A stretch of 64,000 nucleotides of DNA from Brevibacillus sp. DP1.3A (GCF_013284245.2 NZ_CP085876.1:644501-708500); one strand, 5' to 3'. Shown: positions 8,858 to 18,086, counted from the first letter of the stretch. Numbers and translations are program-made. The notes: generated by a model not told the origin, from the letters alone.

Positions 8858-9015
8858 TTGTTTCGAAACACCACCATGAATGCCAGTGTACATAAGCAGA
8901 AAAAGTAAGAACACGATTAGTATAGCCGTTAATTGGATATTTACATACAATGAAACGAAAATGTTATGTGATTAAAAAAGTTATAAGTTTTCAGTATTAT
9001 GTAAGTGTAAATAAA

Positions 9016-9045
9016 AGGGACTAGCGCATGAAAGCGTTAGTCCCT
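9016..9045 (-). terminator. Second of two tandem terminators for the leftward S-layer-like gene
   Basis: AGGGACTAGCGC pairs with GCGTTAGTCCCT (12 bp, one G-T pair) around a 6-nt loop. On the minus strand it is followed by TTTATTT. It may work in both directions, insulating the recombinase operon from its neighbour. Confidence 0.7.
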
Positions 9046-9084
9046 TCCATCATTTACAACGGATTACAAATATTTATGTGATGG

Positions 9085-9122
9085 TTAGAAAAAGACCCCG
9101 TACACATTTCTGCGTATGGGGT
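9085..9122 (-). terminator. First terminator downstream of the leftward S-layer-like gene
   Basis: On the minus strand, ACCCCATACGC pairs with GTGTACGGGGT (one mismatch) and is followed by CTTTTTC. It lies 55 bp beyond the stop at 9177. Confidence 0.75.
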
Positions 9123-9176
9123 GCTCTTTCCACTTCCCTTGCTCTATTTAGTAGAGCTTATGAAGTAGTATTTCGA

Positions 9177-11093
9177 TTACTGAGTAACAACGATGTTAGC
9201 TGGAACCGACAGAGCGTTTCCTGCAGCGTCCTTCACATCAATGGTATCCAGTGCTTTCAGGGAGATACCCTTAGCAATTTTGTCAGCGTCAACCGCTGCG
9301 ATAGCTACTTTTACAGTAGTAACAGCAGTAGAACCGATGCCAGTGGTTACTGTTTCAACAGTTCCCTGGGATTTGCCTTCGATCAAAACTTCGAAATCCT
9401 TAGCAGCATCGTCAGCAACAGCTTCAGAGAATGTCAAAGTGATTTCTTCAGTTCCAGTCAATTTAGCAGAAACGACAACTGGAGCAACGTTCTCTTTCAA
9501 TTCTACTGCGTTAGTGTGGAATGGCTCCATCACTTTAGTAGAACCAAGAGCTTTCACATCAGAGATGTTGATGTTGCGAGTACCAGTGAATTCGTTAGAG
9601 CCTGCTTTCAAGTTCAGAACTGCAACTTGAGTAGTTACTCCAGCTGCAGTTACAGCTGGCAGCAATGTTACAGATTCAACAACAGCGCCGTCAATTTTGT
9701 AGTTAGCTGCATTCGTAGCAGATGCTCCGTCTACTGCTTGGTCAAAAGTAACGTTTACTTTGTTGTTGTCAGTAGCATCTTGAACTACAGTTGTTACTTT
9801 CGCAACTGCACCACTAGCTGGCACACCATCTTTACCGCGAGTAAATGTTGCTTTAGCATCTTCAACAACTACATCTGCACCACTAGTTACACCAGTGAAT
9901 TTCAGGTCGAGGTTGTATGTAGCACCCTCAACATCAGTAGCGTCGCCCAAGAAAGCATCGAGGTTTACACGAACTACTTTCTTGTTAGTTGCATCTTGTT
10001 TTACTTCTGTTTCAGTTGCAGTGATTGTGTTCGTGATATGGTCTTTTACGAAAGTACCAGTACCATTTACTTTACCAGTAGCAACTTTAACATCTTTATC
10101 AAATGTCAGTTCAAGATATTGCTTGCTATCAGTAGCATCAACTACTACATTAGAAGAAGCAACTTTTGGAGCTGCAGCGTCTTTCGTGAACACTACAACC
10201 TTGCTAGTGTCTGTACCAACTTCACCGCTCAGGTCATTGAAGCCTTTTACAGCGATTGTGTTAGCACCATCAAGTACAGCTGGAGCAGTTACAGTGTAAA
10301 GAGTAGCATCTGTAGCGTCTTTAACCACGCTAGCTGCAGCAACGTCTGCTCCATTGATGGAGATTGTTGGGTTTGCAGCAAGTTGCTCGGAGAACTTAAC
10401 AGTGAATGTAGTTGCTCCTGTTTGCGTGATAGCAGAAACTGTTGGAGCTACTCCGTCCAAAGCACCTTTAACCATTGTTACAGTTGCAGGGTTTGGAGTG
10501 AGCAGGTTGCTCGCAGTATCTTGCGCACCAATTACTGTCGCAATAACTGTTTTGCCAGATGCGATATTAGAAGTCAAAGTGAAAGTCACTTTGTCAGTTG
10601 TAGTGGTAAAGTTATGAGTAACATGACCATCTGCAACTGGAGTACCGTCAGCATATTTGTATGTTACAGTACCGATTTGTTTAATTGGCTCAGAGAATGT
10701 AACAGTGAAATTGCTAGCGGAATCTTTTACAGTGGAAACGATAGCTGGAGCAGTAGTGTCAGCAGCGAATGTTACAACTTCATCGTATTTAGCAAAAGCA
10801 GAGCCATCTTTAGCTTTGATGCCATCGATAACTACGTTGTAACGCTTGGAAACTGCACTTGCTGTCGTTACAGTCAAAGTTTTGCCGTCTTCGCTCAATT
10901 TACCGGACAAAGCACCAGCTGCAACGTTATCGATAGAGTTAATAGTTACAACACCAGCGTCGAATGCACCGCTCTTGTCATCAGCAAACAAAGATGCAGC
11001 ATCAACTTCTTTGTTGAATTTAACTTCAACAGTTGTACCGTTAATAGCACTAACCCTTACAATAATTTCTAATTGTTCACCAATTCCAGCAAA
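9177..11093 (-). pseudogene. 5'-truncated S-layer-type gene, possible silent cassette
   Basis: The minus-strand frame is open from 11093 to the stop at 9177 (about 638 codons). The first bacterial start codon (TTG at 10991) has no ribosome site, and the frame upstream of it is still recognisable S-layer sequence (SAINGTTVEVKFNKEVDAAS), so the 5' end is missing. The protein is a chain of SbsA/Big_5-like Ig domains, with starts visible at DTTAPAIVS, DGVAPTVSA, DAAAPKVAS and NVAPVVVSA, each followed by a VTFSE or LTFDK strand. There is no signal peptide and no SLH domain. The join at about 11054 matches owp at 2367-2381 in 14 of 15 bases (GTNAGTGCTATTAAC), exactly where the Ig-domain region of owp begins. 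It could be a degraded paralogue, or a donor cassette for recombination into a surface-protein gene. No promoter was found. Confidence 0.65.
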
Positions 11094-11268
11094 TCACGTC
11101 CTACCAGTATTTTCATAGTCTCCATGTTACCCATCATTTGTAGAAAAAAGGAATATGGATGTAGCTGATTGCTAAGTAATGGAAATCCCCACAATATGGA
11201 AGTGTAGTTTTGCCTTTGGAAGTTGATGTTTTGAAAAAATAGCAAAATAAAACTGGTAAAAATAAAAT

Positions 11269-11295
11269 AGGACCATTCTATTAACGAATAGTCCT
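11269..11295 (-). terminator. Possible leftward terminator in the intergenic region
   Basis: AGGAC and ATTC pair with GAAT and GTCCT across one mismatch. On the minus strand it is followed by ATTTTATTTTT. No gene is confidently assigned upstream of it. Confidence 0.5.
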
Positions 11296-11556
11296 CTAGC
11301 TTAGTAGTAAAAGCTTATCCTATAACGATCTTATCACTCATAAAGCCATACCTTTGCTCAAGGCAAAGCGAATACAAGCAATGCCAGCGATGACGTTACT
11401 GATCAAATCATCGGTATATATAGAAGAAACTGAAAAAATCCATTTGTCTAAGTGAGGGTACATCAAATTGAAGGGGCGGGTGGAGGTAACAAACCTTCGG
11501 AATATTTTCAGGTAGATGAAGCGACCATGAGTCACCACAAGGAAATTAGCAAATCA

Positions 11557-11590
11557 GAAAGAGCCAATCGCGTTTGTGATAGGCTCTTTC
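11557..11590. terminator. Terminator-like hairpin
   Basis: GAAAGAGCC pairs perfectly with GGCTCTTTC around a 16-nt loop that can pair further (ATC with GAT). It has a short T-rich end on the plus strand and no assigned gene on either side. Confidence 0.45.
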
Positions 11591-11602
11591 CCTGTATCCA
11601 CA

Positions 11603-11632
11603 TAAAAAGAACCAACTGCACGAGTCAGTTGG
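11603..11632 (-). terminator. Possible leftward terminator
   Basis: CCAACTG pairs with CAGTTGG. On the minus strand it is followed by TTCTTTTTATG. It would end a leftward transcript starting in 11640-12000, where no gene is recognised. Confidence 0.45.
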
Positions 11633-12014
11633 CCAAAAAGTAATTCCCCAAGTTATTTGTTTAGACCCTTACATTTTATCAATAATAAACAACGTTGTAA
11701 ACTTTAACTCATTATGGAAATGTTATACATGAAATCATCATCAGCTCGATTGCATAAAAAATTTTTCTTCATTAGATATACGACTGAGACACGGTGAACG
11801 ATCAAAGGTGTTTGCAGGGTACAGACCGACTAAGAAACGGTCCTTGAGGCTGCGAGCAAACCAGGCTCTCCTTTTTTGCCCCACCGCCCATCCTTCCATT
11901 CCTTGACATCCCCTGTTGCGTACGGGTATCCTAACATAACTAACAGTACGAATTGCACTGTGAAAAGGTTGCAAAAGCCTTTTGTTTTCTGCTTGGAATG
12001 CCAAGTTTTCTATG

Positions 12015-12042
12015 TTGCAAAAGGATGTCACTATGCTATAGT
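12015..12042 (+). promoter_or_regulatory. Sigma-A promoter of the SLAP operon
   Basis: TTGCAA (12015-12020), a 16-nt spacer and TATAGT (12037-12042) lie 53 bp upstream of the first SLAP gene. Both hexamers are close to consensus. Confidence 0.6.
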
Positions 12043-12094
12043 GGATGACGAATGTAACTATATATAGATGTAGAGAAAAGTTGGGAGCGACGAT

Positions 12095-13024
12095 ATGTTA
12101 TCCTTCTTGAAGAATTTAATGGGGAATAAACCAACAACCAATGAGGTGCGAGAGCAGGTTCAGGAGGAATCGATTCTTTCCGCTGCTGATACCGAACAGT
12201 CACATCAGGTACAGGTTGAATCAACTGGCGTCACAACAACACTCTCTCTACATGAATCTTGGGAGAGTCGGCTGAGTGCGCAAGAGAAATACTCTCTCTC
12301 CTTTATGGCTCAGGAGCTGGAGCCGTTGCAACCAGGGAATATCTCCTTGGCTGGAACTGCGCTTGTTCCGCATGATGACGGGATCGAAGTGACGGCATTC
12401 GTCCGGAACAGCACGGACCGCTCAATCAGCCTGAATGAGATGACACTGGTGGTACTGTTTGGGGATCAGGAGCTGTTTACCCGCCAATCCTTTGATTTGA
12501 GCGAGCTTGGAGAAATTCCGCCGCGTTCTGCAAGACCGTGGTCGTTTGTATTTGCCAGAGAGCACTTCTTACAGCTAGAGGTTCTTCTCTTGAATTGGAA
12601 GATCGCTTTTGAGATGGCGCAGAAGAAGATGGTTCTTCCACAGCAGCTGGAGCTGGAGGAATCCTGGATTAAGGCGCTGACTGATGAACAAAAAACGTCC
12701 TTAATTGAATTAGCGAAGAATCTTCCTGCTCTAAAAGAGGGAGAAGTAAATATACAGAGTGTGCAGATTCGTCAAACAGAAAATGGTGCTCTGAATGCTA
12801 TGCTTTTGATTCGCAATGGCTCTACACAGTCGCTGTCCTTCGAAACGTTGCCGCTGGCGCTGTATGATGCAAGCGGGGATAAAGTGGCAGAAGGTCTGTT
12901 TGAACTCGGGAGCCTGACTGTAAATGCAAATACGAGCAAGCCGTGGCTGTTTATTTTCCCGCCTGAGAGCATCCAAAAGGAAGAGCTGGACTTGTCCCGT
13001 TGGAAAGTAAACGTTCCCCAATGA
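12095..13024 (+). CDS. SLAP-domain S-layer assembly protein, paralogue 1
   Basis: This 309-residue protein of the accessory S-layer assembly (SlaP-like) family begins with a short MLSFLKNLMG segment. Two SLAP domains then follow (about residues 48-165 and 185-308). Each contains a stretch like FVRNSTDRSI or LIRNGSTQSL, a DLSELG or ELGSLT segment, and ends with PWSFVF or PWLFIF. In Bacillus anthracis, SlaP proteins work with SecA2 to export S-layer proteins; here the link is to mwp-owp about 7 kb upstream. No signal peptide or membrane segment is seen, so it is probably cytoplasmic or membrane-associated. It is the first gene of a three-gene operon, and its own promoter is visible at 12015-12042. 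Confidence 0.8.
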   Translation: MLSFLKNLMGNKPTTNEVREQVQEESILSAADTEQSHQVQVESTGVTTTLSLHESWESRLSAQEKYSLSFMAQELEPLQPGNISLAGTALVPHDDGIEVTAFVRNSTDRSISLNEMTLVVLFGDQELFTRQSFDLSELGEIPPRSARPWSFVFAREHFLQLEVLLLNWKIAFEMAQKKMVLPQQLELEESWIKALTDEQKTSLIELAKNLPALKEGEVNIQSVQIRQTENGALNAMLLIRNGSTQSLSFETLPLALYDASGDKVAEGLFELGSLTVNANTSKPWLFIFPPESIQKEELDLSRWKVNVPQ

Positions 13025-13056
13025 GCCTGATGCAAGAGAGCAAATTTGCATAGGCT
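13024..13056 (+). promoter_or_regulatory. Hairpin between SLAP genes 1 and 2
   Basis: AGCCT and ATGCAA pair with TTGCAT and AGGCT around a short loop, with one bulged G. It starts within the stop codon of the first gene and has no T-run, so it is more likely an mRNA processing or stabilising element than a terminator. Confidence 0.5.
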
Positions 13057-13120
13057 AGTCAAAAAAGTTTATCATGATGAGAGAGCTTCGTTCGTGTCCG
13101 GACGTGTGAGGAGGTAGCCT

Positions 13121-14068
13121 ATGTTTTCCTTTATGAAGAATTTATTAGGTAAGGATCAACAGGATCTGAAAAAAGATATTCAAGAAGAGTCTGCCATTGA
13201 TGTCGCTGAGATGAAAAACACCGAGGTCGAAATGGAAGGCAATGAGCAACAGGAAGCTTCTGTAGGTGGAGCTGAAAAGATTCGTACGGAATTGTCTCTG
13301 AGTCCGATTTGGGAAAGTGAACTGGATTCCGAGAAAAAGTACACGCTTCGCTTTTTGCAAGAAGAACTGCCTGAGATGCGTAAAGGCATGGTTAGCGTAA
13401 CTGGATTCAGTATGATTCCGCAGCCAAACGGCATGACTGTCGCTATGTTCTTCCGCAACTCCACGAATAAGCCAGTGCGGATCAAAAACGTTGGATTAGC
13501 GATTTATCTCGATGATAAGGCGTTTGCACGGATCAAGGTGGATTTGTCAGATATGGACGCAATTCCACCGCATACCAGCCGTCCGTGGGAGGTATTGTTC
13601 CCGGAAGAGAGCTATCTGCATGATAATTTCACCTTTAACCGTTGGAAAGTGGTCATGAAGGCTGGTAGAAACTCGCATGTATGGCCTCGTAATCTGGAGC
13701 TCGATCCCGAAATGGAAAAGCGCATGACTGATCGCCAAAAGGATCGTCTGGAAGCGTTGACGCAGTCTCTGCCAGTGATTCCGATTGATACCGTTCAGGT
13801 TACTGGTTTTGACATCGGAATGACAAAGGAAGGACATTTGGTAGCAGCGATGCTCTTCCGCAATGGGATGGCCCACGATTACCGTCCTGATGAAATCAAG
13901 CTGACGATTGCTGATGCAAATGGTGATCTGGTAGCAACAGGTGTACTGGACGCAAGTAGCATTAATGTGAAGCCGGGTTACAGCCGTCCTTGGATGATTG
14001 TATTCCCGCCAAATTTAGTGAAAAAGCCTGATGCCGACCTGAAAAGATGGACGCTTGAGGTAGAATAG
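13121..14068 (+). CDS. SLAP-domain S-layer assembly protein, paralogue 2
   Basis: This 315-residue paralogue of the preceding gene has the same layout: an N-terminal MFSFMKNLLG segment, an acidic linker, and two SLAP domains (about residues 55-170 and 195-314). Signature stretches are FFRNSTNKPVRIKNVGLAIY with DLSDMDAIPPHTSRPWEVLF, and LFRNGMAHDYRPDEIKL with SRPWMIVFPP. It is preceded by a GAGGAGGT ribosome site. The gap to the third paralogue is 41 bp. It probably assists S-layer protein export or assembly. Divergence between the paralogues is substantial, which suggests distinct partners rather than redundancy; that is inference. Confidence 0.8.
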   Translation: MFSFMKNLLGKDQQDLKKDIQEESAIDVAEMKNTEVEMEGNEQQEASVGGAEKIRTELSLSPIWESELDSEKKYTLRFLQEELPEMRKGMVSVTGFSMIPQPNGMTVAMFFRNSTNKPVRIKNVGLAIYLDDKAFARIKVDLSDMDAIPPHTSRPWEVLFPEESYLHDNFTFNRWKVVMKAGRNSHVWPRNLELDPEMEKRMTDRQKDRLEALTQSLPVIPIDTVQVTGFDIGMTKEGHLVAAMLFRNGMAHDYRPDEIKLTIADANGDLVATGVLDASSINVKPGYSRPWMIVFPPNLVKKPDADLKRWTLEVE

Positions 14069-14109
14069 AGCGCAATACTTTTGAGGTGTGGGAAAGAGGA
14101 GGTTGACTT

Positions 14110-15105
14110 ATGAGTTGGTTATTGGAAAATTGGTTTGGTTCCAAGGAGAGCTTGGAGCAAGTACGCGAAGATATTCATGAGAATCTTCATAGAGAGTTTT
14201 ATTTGGGTGTATCCGGAATAGAGAATCCACAGCAATCTGCGAACCGTGTGGATTCCAAGGAATTGTTTTTGGTGCTGAACGGTCCGTGGGATGATCAATT
14301 GGACGAAGCGGAGCATGAGCTCTTGCAATACGCTCATGATGAAATGCCTCCAGTGGTTCGTAACGAAGTAGGTATCATTCCTTTCTTTACGCAGGTTACC
14401 AATGATGGTTACTTGGTTCTTACCTACGTTCGCAATGCGACTGACCGCAGCATTTTGCTGCAAAAGCTTCCGCTGTCTTTGGTGACGGAGGATGGAGAGG
14501 AAGTCGCGAGAAAGACTTTTGATCTGATCACATCTGGTCCAGTGATGGAAATGTCCAGCCGTCCGATGGAATTCATGTTCCGCTGGGATGAGTTCGACCG
14601 TATTCCTGAAAAAGAGGTTCCTCTGAAGCTGACCTATATCAAGCCGAAAAAGAATGAAGTAGAAGAGAATCAAAACTTCAATTTGGGTCTGAGTGCAGAT
14701 GAGTCCAAGCAATACTTGCAGCAGGCAGCAGAGAAGGCTCCGATTGTAGAGGGCGAAGTAGATTTGCAAGTCCTCGACATCAAGCCAGGTGAAGATAACG
14801 GACTGAAAGTCATCGTTGCTTTCCGTAACGGTCTGGGAAAACGTCTGGAGTTTACCGAAGTGCCGATTATCGTTCATGATAAGGATGGCGAGACCGTAGC
14901 ACGTGTACACTTCACCTTGGAAAACATGAAGGTTGAAGCAAATAGCCATCGTGTATGGGCATTTGATATTCCGTTCTCCTCCATTAAAAAGGAAGAGGTA
15001 AATTTGGCGGAACTGACTGCCTTTATTCCGAAAGCACAACAAAGAAAAAAAGAAAAAGCTCAGGTAACACCTGAAGTGGAAGACAATAAAGGTTTGTTAC
15101 AGTAA
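14110..15105 (+). CDS. SLAP-domain S-layer assembly protein, paralogue 3
   Basis: This 331-residue member of the same family begins MSWLLENWFGSKESLEQV and has two SLAP domains (about residues 50-180 and 195-305). Matching stretches are YVRNATDRSILLQKLPLSLV and FRNGLGKRLEFTEVPIIV, the second domain ending VWAFDIPFSSI. It is the most divergent of the three and carries an extra charged C-terminal tail rich in Lys, Glu and Gln (about 25 residues). A GAGGAGG ribosome site precedes the ATG. It is the last gene of the operon, followed by a terminator. No secA2 gene lies in this window; the secA at 54978 looks like the housekeeping copy. Confidence 0.78.
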   Translation: MSWLLENWFGSKESLEQVREDIHENLHREFYLGVSGIENPQQSANRVDSKELFLVLNGPWDDQLDEAEHELLQYAHDEMPPVVRNEVGIIPFFTQVTNDGYLVLTYVRNATDRSILLQKLPLSLVTEDGEEVARKTFDLITSGPVMEMSSRPMEFMFRWDEFDRIPEKEVPLKLTYIKPKKNEVEENQNFNLGLSADESKQYLQQAAEKAPIVEGEVDLQVLDIKPGEDNGLKVIVAFRNGLGKRLEFTEVPIIVHDKDGETVARVHFTLENMKVEANSHRVWAFDIPFSSIKKEEVNLAELTAFIPKAQQRKKEKAQVTPEVEDNKGLLQ

Positions 15106-15109
15106 GAAG

Positions 15110-15143
15110 AAAACCCTTTTTGCCCATGGTGAAAAGGGTTTTG
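15110..15143 (+). terminator. Terminator of the SLAP operon
   Basis: AAAACCCTTTT pairs perfectly with AAAAGGGTTTT around an 11-nt loop and starts 5 bp after the stop codon. Confidence 0.8.
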
Positions 15144-15284
15144 TACTGTAATAATGTTCCAAATATTGGGTGATCAGGGTTGCATGTCTCCCTTTTCATC
15201 CGCTATGCTAGGACGAGAAGATAAATACCTGAATTCCTTTTAGACTGCTTATTGTGCAGGGGAGAGAAGGAAGGAATGTTTTGC

Positions 15285-17861
15285 ATGAAAAAATCAGTGA
15301 ACATGTCAGTAGCGACTGCGTTAAGTGTCGCGCTAGTGATGGCAAACAACCAAACGATCTATGCTGCAGCACCACCAGCATCAAATGACTACTATTTAAG
15401 TAACCAGCTTCATTTGAGTCAAATTAGAGCTCACCAAGCCTGGTCAGTCGTAAATAGTAATGAACAGATTATCATCGCAGTGTTGGACTCCGGTGCGGAT
15501 TACAAGCATCCTGATTTGAAGGACAACCTTTTGCCGGGTGTGAATCTTGTCAATCCCGGGAGGTCTGCCCAGGACGATAACGGACATGGAACAGAAGTAA
15601 CTGGTGTACTGGCTGCTAGCGGGAATAACAGTATTGGTGTATCCGGTGTCTTGTGGAATGCCAGGATTTTGCCGATTAAAGTCTTGGCAAAAAACGGAAA
15701 AACCGAGAGGGAAATTCTTGCAAAGGGCATCCATACCGCCTTGGACCGTGGAGCCAAAGTCATCGTCATGTCTCTCAGTAGTATGGCCTACTCCAAGGAA
15801 TTGGCGGATGCTGTGCAACGAGCGGAAAGAAGCGGAGCTGTTCTGATTGCAGCTAGTGGCAATGAGAGTAGCCGTGTGGCTTATCCGGCTGCTTATCCCA
15901 CGGTAGTAGCGGTAGGGGCTGTAAGGAGTAACAATGAAGTGCTGTATCAAAGCAATACAGGACCTGAGCTTAACCTGGTAGCGCCTGGTTTCAATGTTTA
16001 TACGACCAAGCTTGGGGGAAAATACGGTTCTTTTAGCGGTACTTCAGCAGCGGCACCACAAGTCGCGGGCGCAGCGGCGCTCATACTAGCTCGTCATCCC
16101 AAACTAAGTCCATTTGATGTGAGACAATTGCTTTATCAAACAGCTACGGACTTAGGGGAAAAGGGATGGGACCGGAAAACGGGCTACGGATTGTTAAATG
16201 TCGACAAGGCAGTTCGAACGGCCTTATCCTATGACTTTTTAGAGCCGAATAATCAGACGTACTCAGCCAAAGCGTTTCCGATTGAATCGCAAATACGTGG
16301 AAATTTGGGGCCAAAAGACACGATAGACTGGCTGAAGATGGACATCCCTTATGATGGGAAGGTCAGCTTCTCAGCGTCAGTGACTTCCGGTGTTTCTTCA
16401 GCGATGGCAGCTACCTTTTACCCAGAGAATCGTCCGCCGATCACGCAGTACTTCGGAAATGGGGATACGATAACTGTCCCGGTCAAGGCGGGAAGAATGA
16501 ATATCCGGTTAATGCGTAACGGAGGGGTCAACAACGCTTTTACCTACGTGTTGACGAGTAAGTTTACCATCAATCCGGACCGTAACGAACCGAATGATAC
16601 GCAAGAGACGGCAAGGCCGCTTGTAGGCAACCAAATCAGTGTAACAGGTAATTTTCACGATGAAGGGGATCAGGATTGGTTCTCCTACTACGTTCGTGAA
16701 TACGGGCATATGGATGTCACTGTTAGTCCTGATAATAAGCGTGTCGATCTAGTGCTGGGTATCGGTAAACAAGAGCCTGGGAAAAAGACGGTTGTCTGGG
16801 ATCCTAACTACGATAATGGAACGATAGACAATCCGACTGAGCGGCTCCAAAAAGAAGTGTCACCAGGCAAGTATTACATCCGTGTGAGTGAGTACAATCG
16901 CAATGTGGTGAATGGCGAATATCAGCTGGATCTGGGATACACGCCAGTAAAAAAAGATTTTAATGAGCCGAATGACACCTATCAAAAAGCGTCTCCGTTA
17001 AGTGGTGGGACAGTGATGTCAGGCACAATACCGACAGCTACTGATTCCGACTGGTTCCAATTTACTGTGAATAGTGAATCGTATGTTTCGTTCCGAGCGC
17101 CGTACATTCCTGTCGATAGTGGCTTTCGTTTCGCGCTCTATAGCGATCGAAACATGAACTATGCGATCGCTTCGACGAATGAGGTAGCGGAGCTGTCTAA
17201 CCGAGGAAACGATGTTATCGGTTTGCGTTTGCAACCAGGAAAATATTATGTACGCCTTAATAGCGGTACTGCGTTCAAATATGAATCGTACCGACTCACG
17301 GTGACGCAGCAGAAATTGATAGCGGGCTATCGCGATATTTCGGACCACTGGGCGCGCTCAGAGATCGTCAGACTTAGCTCTCGCGATATTGTAAATGGGT
17401 TTAATGATGCGTCGTTCAAGCCGAATCAGGCAGTGACCCGTGCAGAGTTTGCGACGATGCTGCTTAAATCAATGCGTGCGACCGGTTCCAAGGTAGCGAC
17501 TACCTACACAGGAAAAACGACCTTCCGGGATATGCCAAAGCGGCACTGGGCGTATCACAACCTAGGTGTAGCCTATCAATTAGGGATTTTGAAAGGGTAC
17601 CCGAAGAATGAAATGAAGCCGGATCAGCCGATATCACGTGCAGAGATGGCGGTAATGATCGCGCGGGCACGTGATGTTTTGATGTATAACCGTGGTACAT
17701 CGAATTATCAGGATGTGCCAACGAGTCACTGGGCTTCTCCTGCTATTGAGGCTTTAACATCTAGAAATTGGGTCAATGGGTACGGTTCTTCCTTTAAACC
17801 GAATGGAAGGGCAACTCGCGCCGAGGTAGTGGTGGTACTTTCCAAAGCCTATCAACTATAA
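15285..17861 (+). CDS. SLH-anchored subtilisin-like serine protease
   Basis: This 858-residue S8 peptidase starts at the ATG at 15285 (MKKSVNMSVATAL), which follows GGAGAGAAGGAAGG; the upstream in-frame TTG at 15252 would spoil the signal peptide. The signal peptide ends near TIYA before AAPPAS. The catalytic triad is visible: Asp in AVLDSGADYKHPDL, His in DDNGHGTEVTG and Ser in FSGTSAAAPQVAG. Three PPC-type beta domains follow, each opened by an EPNN or EPND motif (about residues 321, 440 and 563). Three C-terminal SLH domains follow (from GYRDISDHWA, TFRDMPKRHWA and NYQDVPTSHWA), each ending in a TRAE or SRAE motif. The SLH domains should hold it on cell-wall polymer beside the S-layer. Substrates are unknown; S-layer or exoprotein processing is plausible from context. 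Confidence 0.88.
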   Translation: MKKSVNMSVATALSVALVMANNQTIYAAAPPASNDYYLSNQLHLSQIRAHQAWSVVNSNEQIIIAVLDSGADYKHPDLKDNLLPGVNLVNPGRSAQDDNGHGTEVTGVLAASGNNSIGVSGVLWNARILPIKVLAKNGKTEREILAKGIHTALDRGAKVIVMSLSSMAYSKELADAVQRAERSGAVLIAASGNESSRVAYPAAYPTVVAVGAVRSNNEVLYQSNTGPELNLVAPGFNVYTTKLGGKYGSFSGTSAAAPQVAGAAALILARHPKLSPFDVRQLLYQTATDLGEKGWDRKTGYGLLNVDKAVRTALSYDFLEPNNQTYSAKAFPIESQIRGNLGPKDTIDWLKMDIPYDGKVSFSASVTSGVSSAMAATFYPENRPPITQYFGNGDTITVPVKAGRMNIRLMRNGGVNNAFTYVLTSKFTINPDRNEPNDTQETARPLVGNQISVTGNFHDEGDQDWFSYYVREYGHMDVTVSPDNKRVDLVLGIGKQEPGKKTVVWDPNYDNGTIDNPTERLQKEVSPGKYYIRVSEYNRNVVNGEYQLDLGYTPVKKDFNEPNDTYQKASPLSGGTVMSGTIPTATDSDWFQFTVNSESYVSFRAPYIPVDSGFRFALYSDRNMNYAIASTNEVAELSNRGNDVIGLRLQPGKYYVRLNSGTAFKYESYRLTVTQQKLIAGYRDISDHWARSEIVRLSSRDIVNGFNDASFKPNQAVTRAEFATMLLKSMRATGSKVATTYTGKTTFRDMPKRHWAYHNLGVAYQLGILKGYPKNEMKPDQPISRAEMAVMIARARDVLMYNRGTSNYQDVPTSHWASPAIEALTSRNWVNGYGSSFKPNGRATRAEVVVVLSKAYQL

Positions 17862-17876
17862 GTAAAAATTTTCCTA

Positions 17877-17905
17877 TTGACATCTCTGAAAAAAACAATT
17901 ATTCT
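17877..17905 (+). promoter_or_regulatory. Sigma-A promoter of metK
   Basis: A consensus TTGACA at 17877-17882, a 17-nt spacer and TATTCT at 17900-17905 end 17 bp before the riboswitch aptamer begins. Confidence 0.75.
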
Positions 17906-17922
17906 ATTATCCGTAATGGATA

Positions 17923-18025
17923 CTCTTATCCAGAGCAGGCGGAGGGACTGGCCCTATGAAGCCCGGCAACCGATCTAGAGCGGTGCTAACCAGCAGAACG
18001 GACATCTGTTCTGGCCGATAAGAGG
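17923..18025 (+). ncRNA. SAM-I (S-box) riboswitch aptamer
   Basis: The closing P1 helix is CTCTTATCC...GATAAGAG. Inside are the hallmark S-box segments AGAGCAGGCGGAGGGACTGG, GAAGCCCGGCAACC and GGTGCTAA. It sits in the metK leader and is followed by a terminator, the standard transcription-attenuation layout. High S-adenosylmethionine should favour termination. Confidence 0.95.
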
Positions 18026-18047
18026 ATGAAGGAAGCAAAAAACGCTC

Positions 18048-18086
18048 AAACCTTTTCCTCCTAAAAAACGGAAAAGGTTTTTTATT
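18048..18086 (+). terminator. Riboswitch-controlled terminator before metK
   Basis: AAACCTTTTCC pairs with GGAAAAGGTTT around an 11-nt loop, followed by TTTATTT. It lies 22 nt after the SAM aptamer and 72 nt before the metK start. Confidence 0.9.

Larger units (their letters stand above)
11094..12014. other. Intergenic region without a convincing gene
   Basis: Nearly 1 kb holds no reading frame I can support. A leftward frame at 11338-11538 (66 codons) has no ribosome site and no recognisable motif. Three hairpins are listed separately, two of them with T-runs on the minus strand. Their presence suggests short leftward transcripts or remnants of genes. The stretch 11760-11880 is GC-richer with several short complementary segments and a CCTTTTTTGCC end, so it may include a small RNA, but I could not fold it into a known family. 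Confidence 0.5.

Noticed and set aside
9078..11072. Long plus-strand open frame (about 660 codons) opposite the S-layer fragment
   Set aside because: Its product is rich in Cys, Ser and Phe with no domain, as expected for the antisense of a biased S-layer gene. The minus strand has clear Ig-like domains.
11338..11538. Leftward 66-codon frame with a terminator-like hairpin downstream
   Set aside because: No ribosome site, no recognisable motif, and the frame passes through a region with other hairpins. It may be a gene remnant, but I cannot support it as a gene.
11741..12031. Leftward 96-codon frame
   Set aside because: It overlaps the SLAP operon promoter region and has no start signal or family features.
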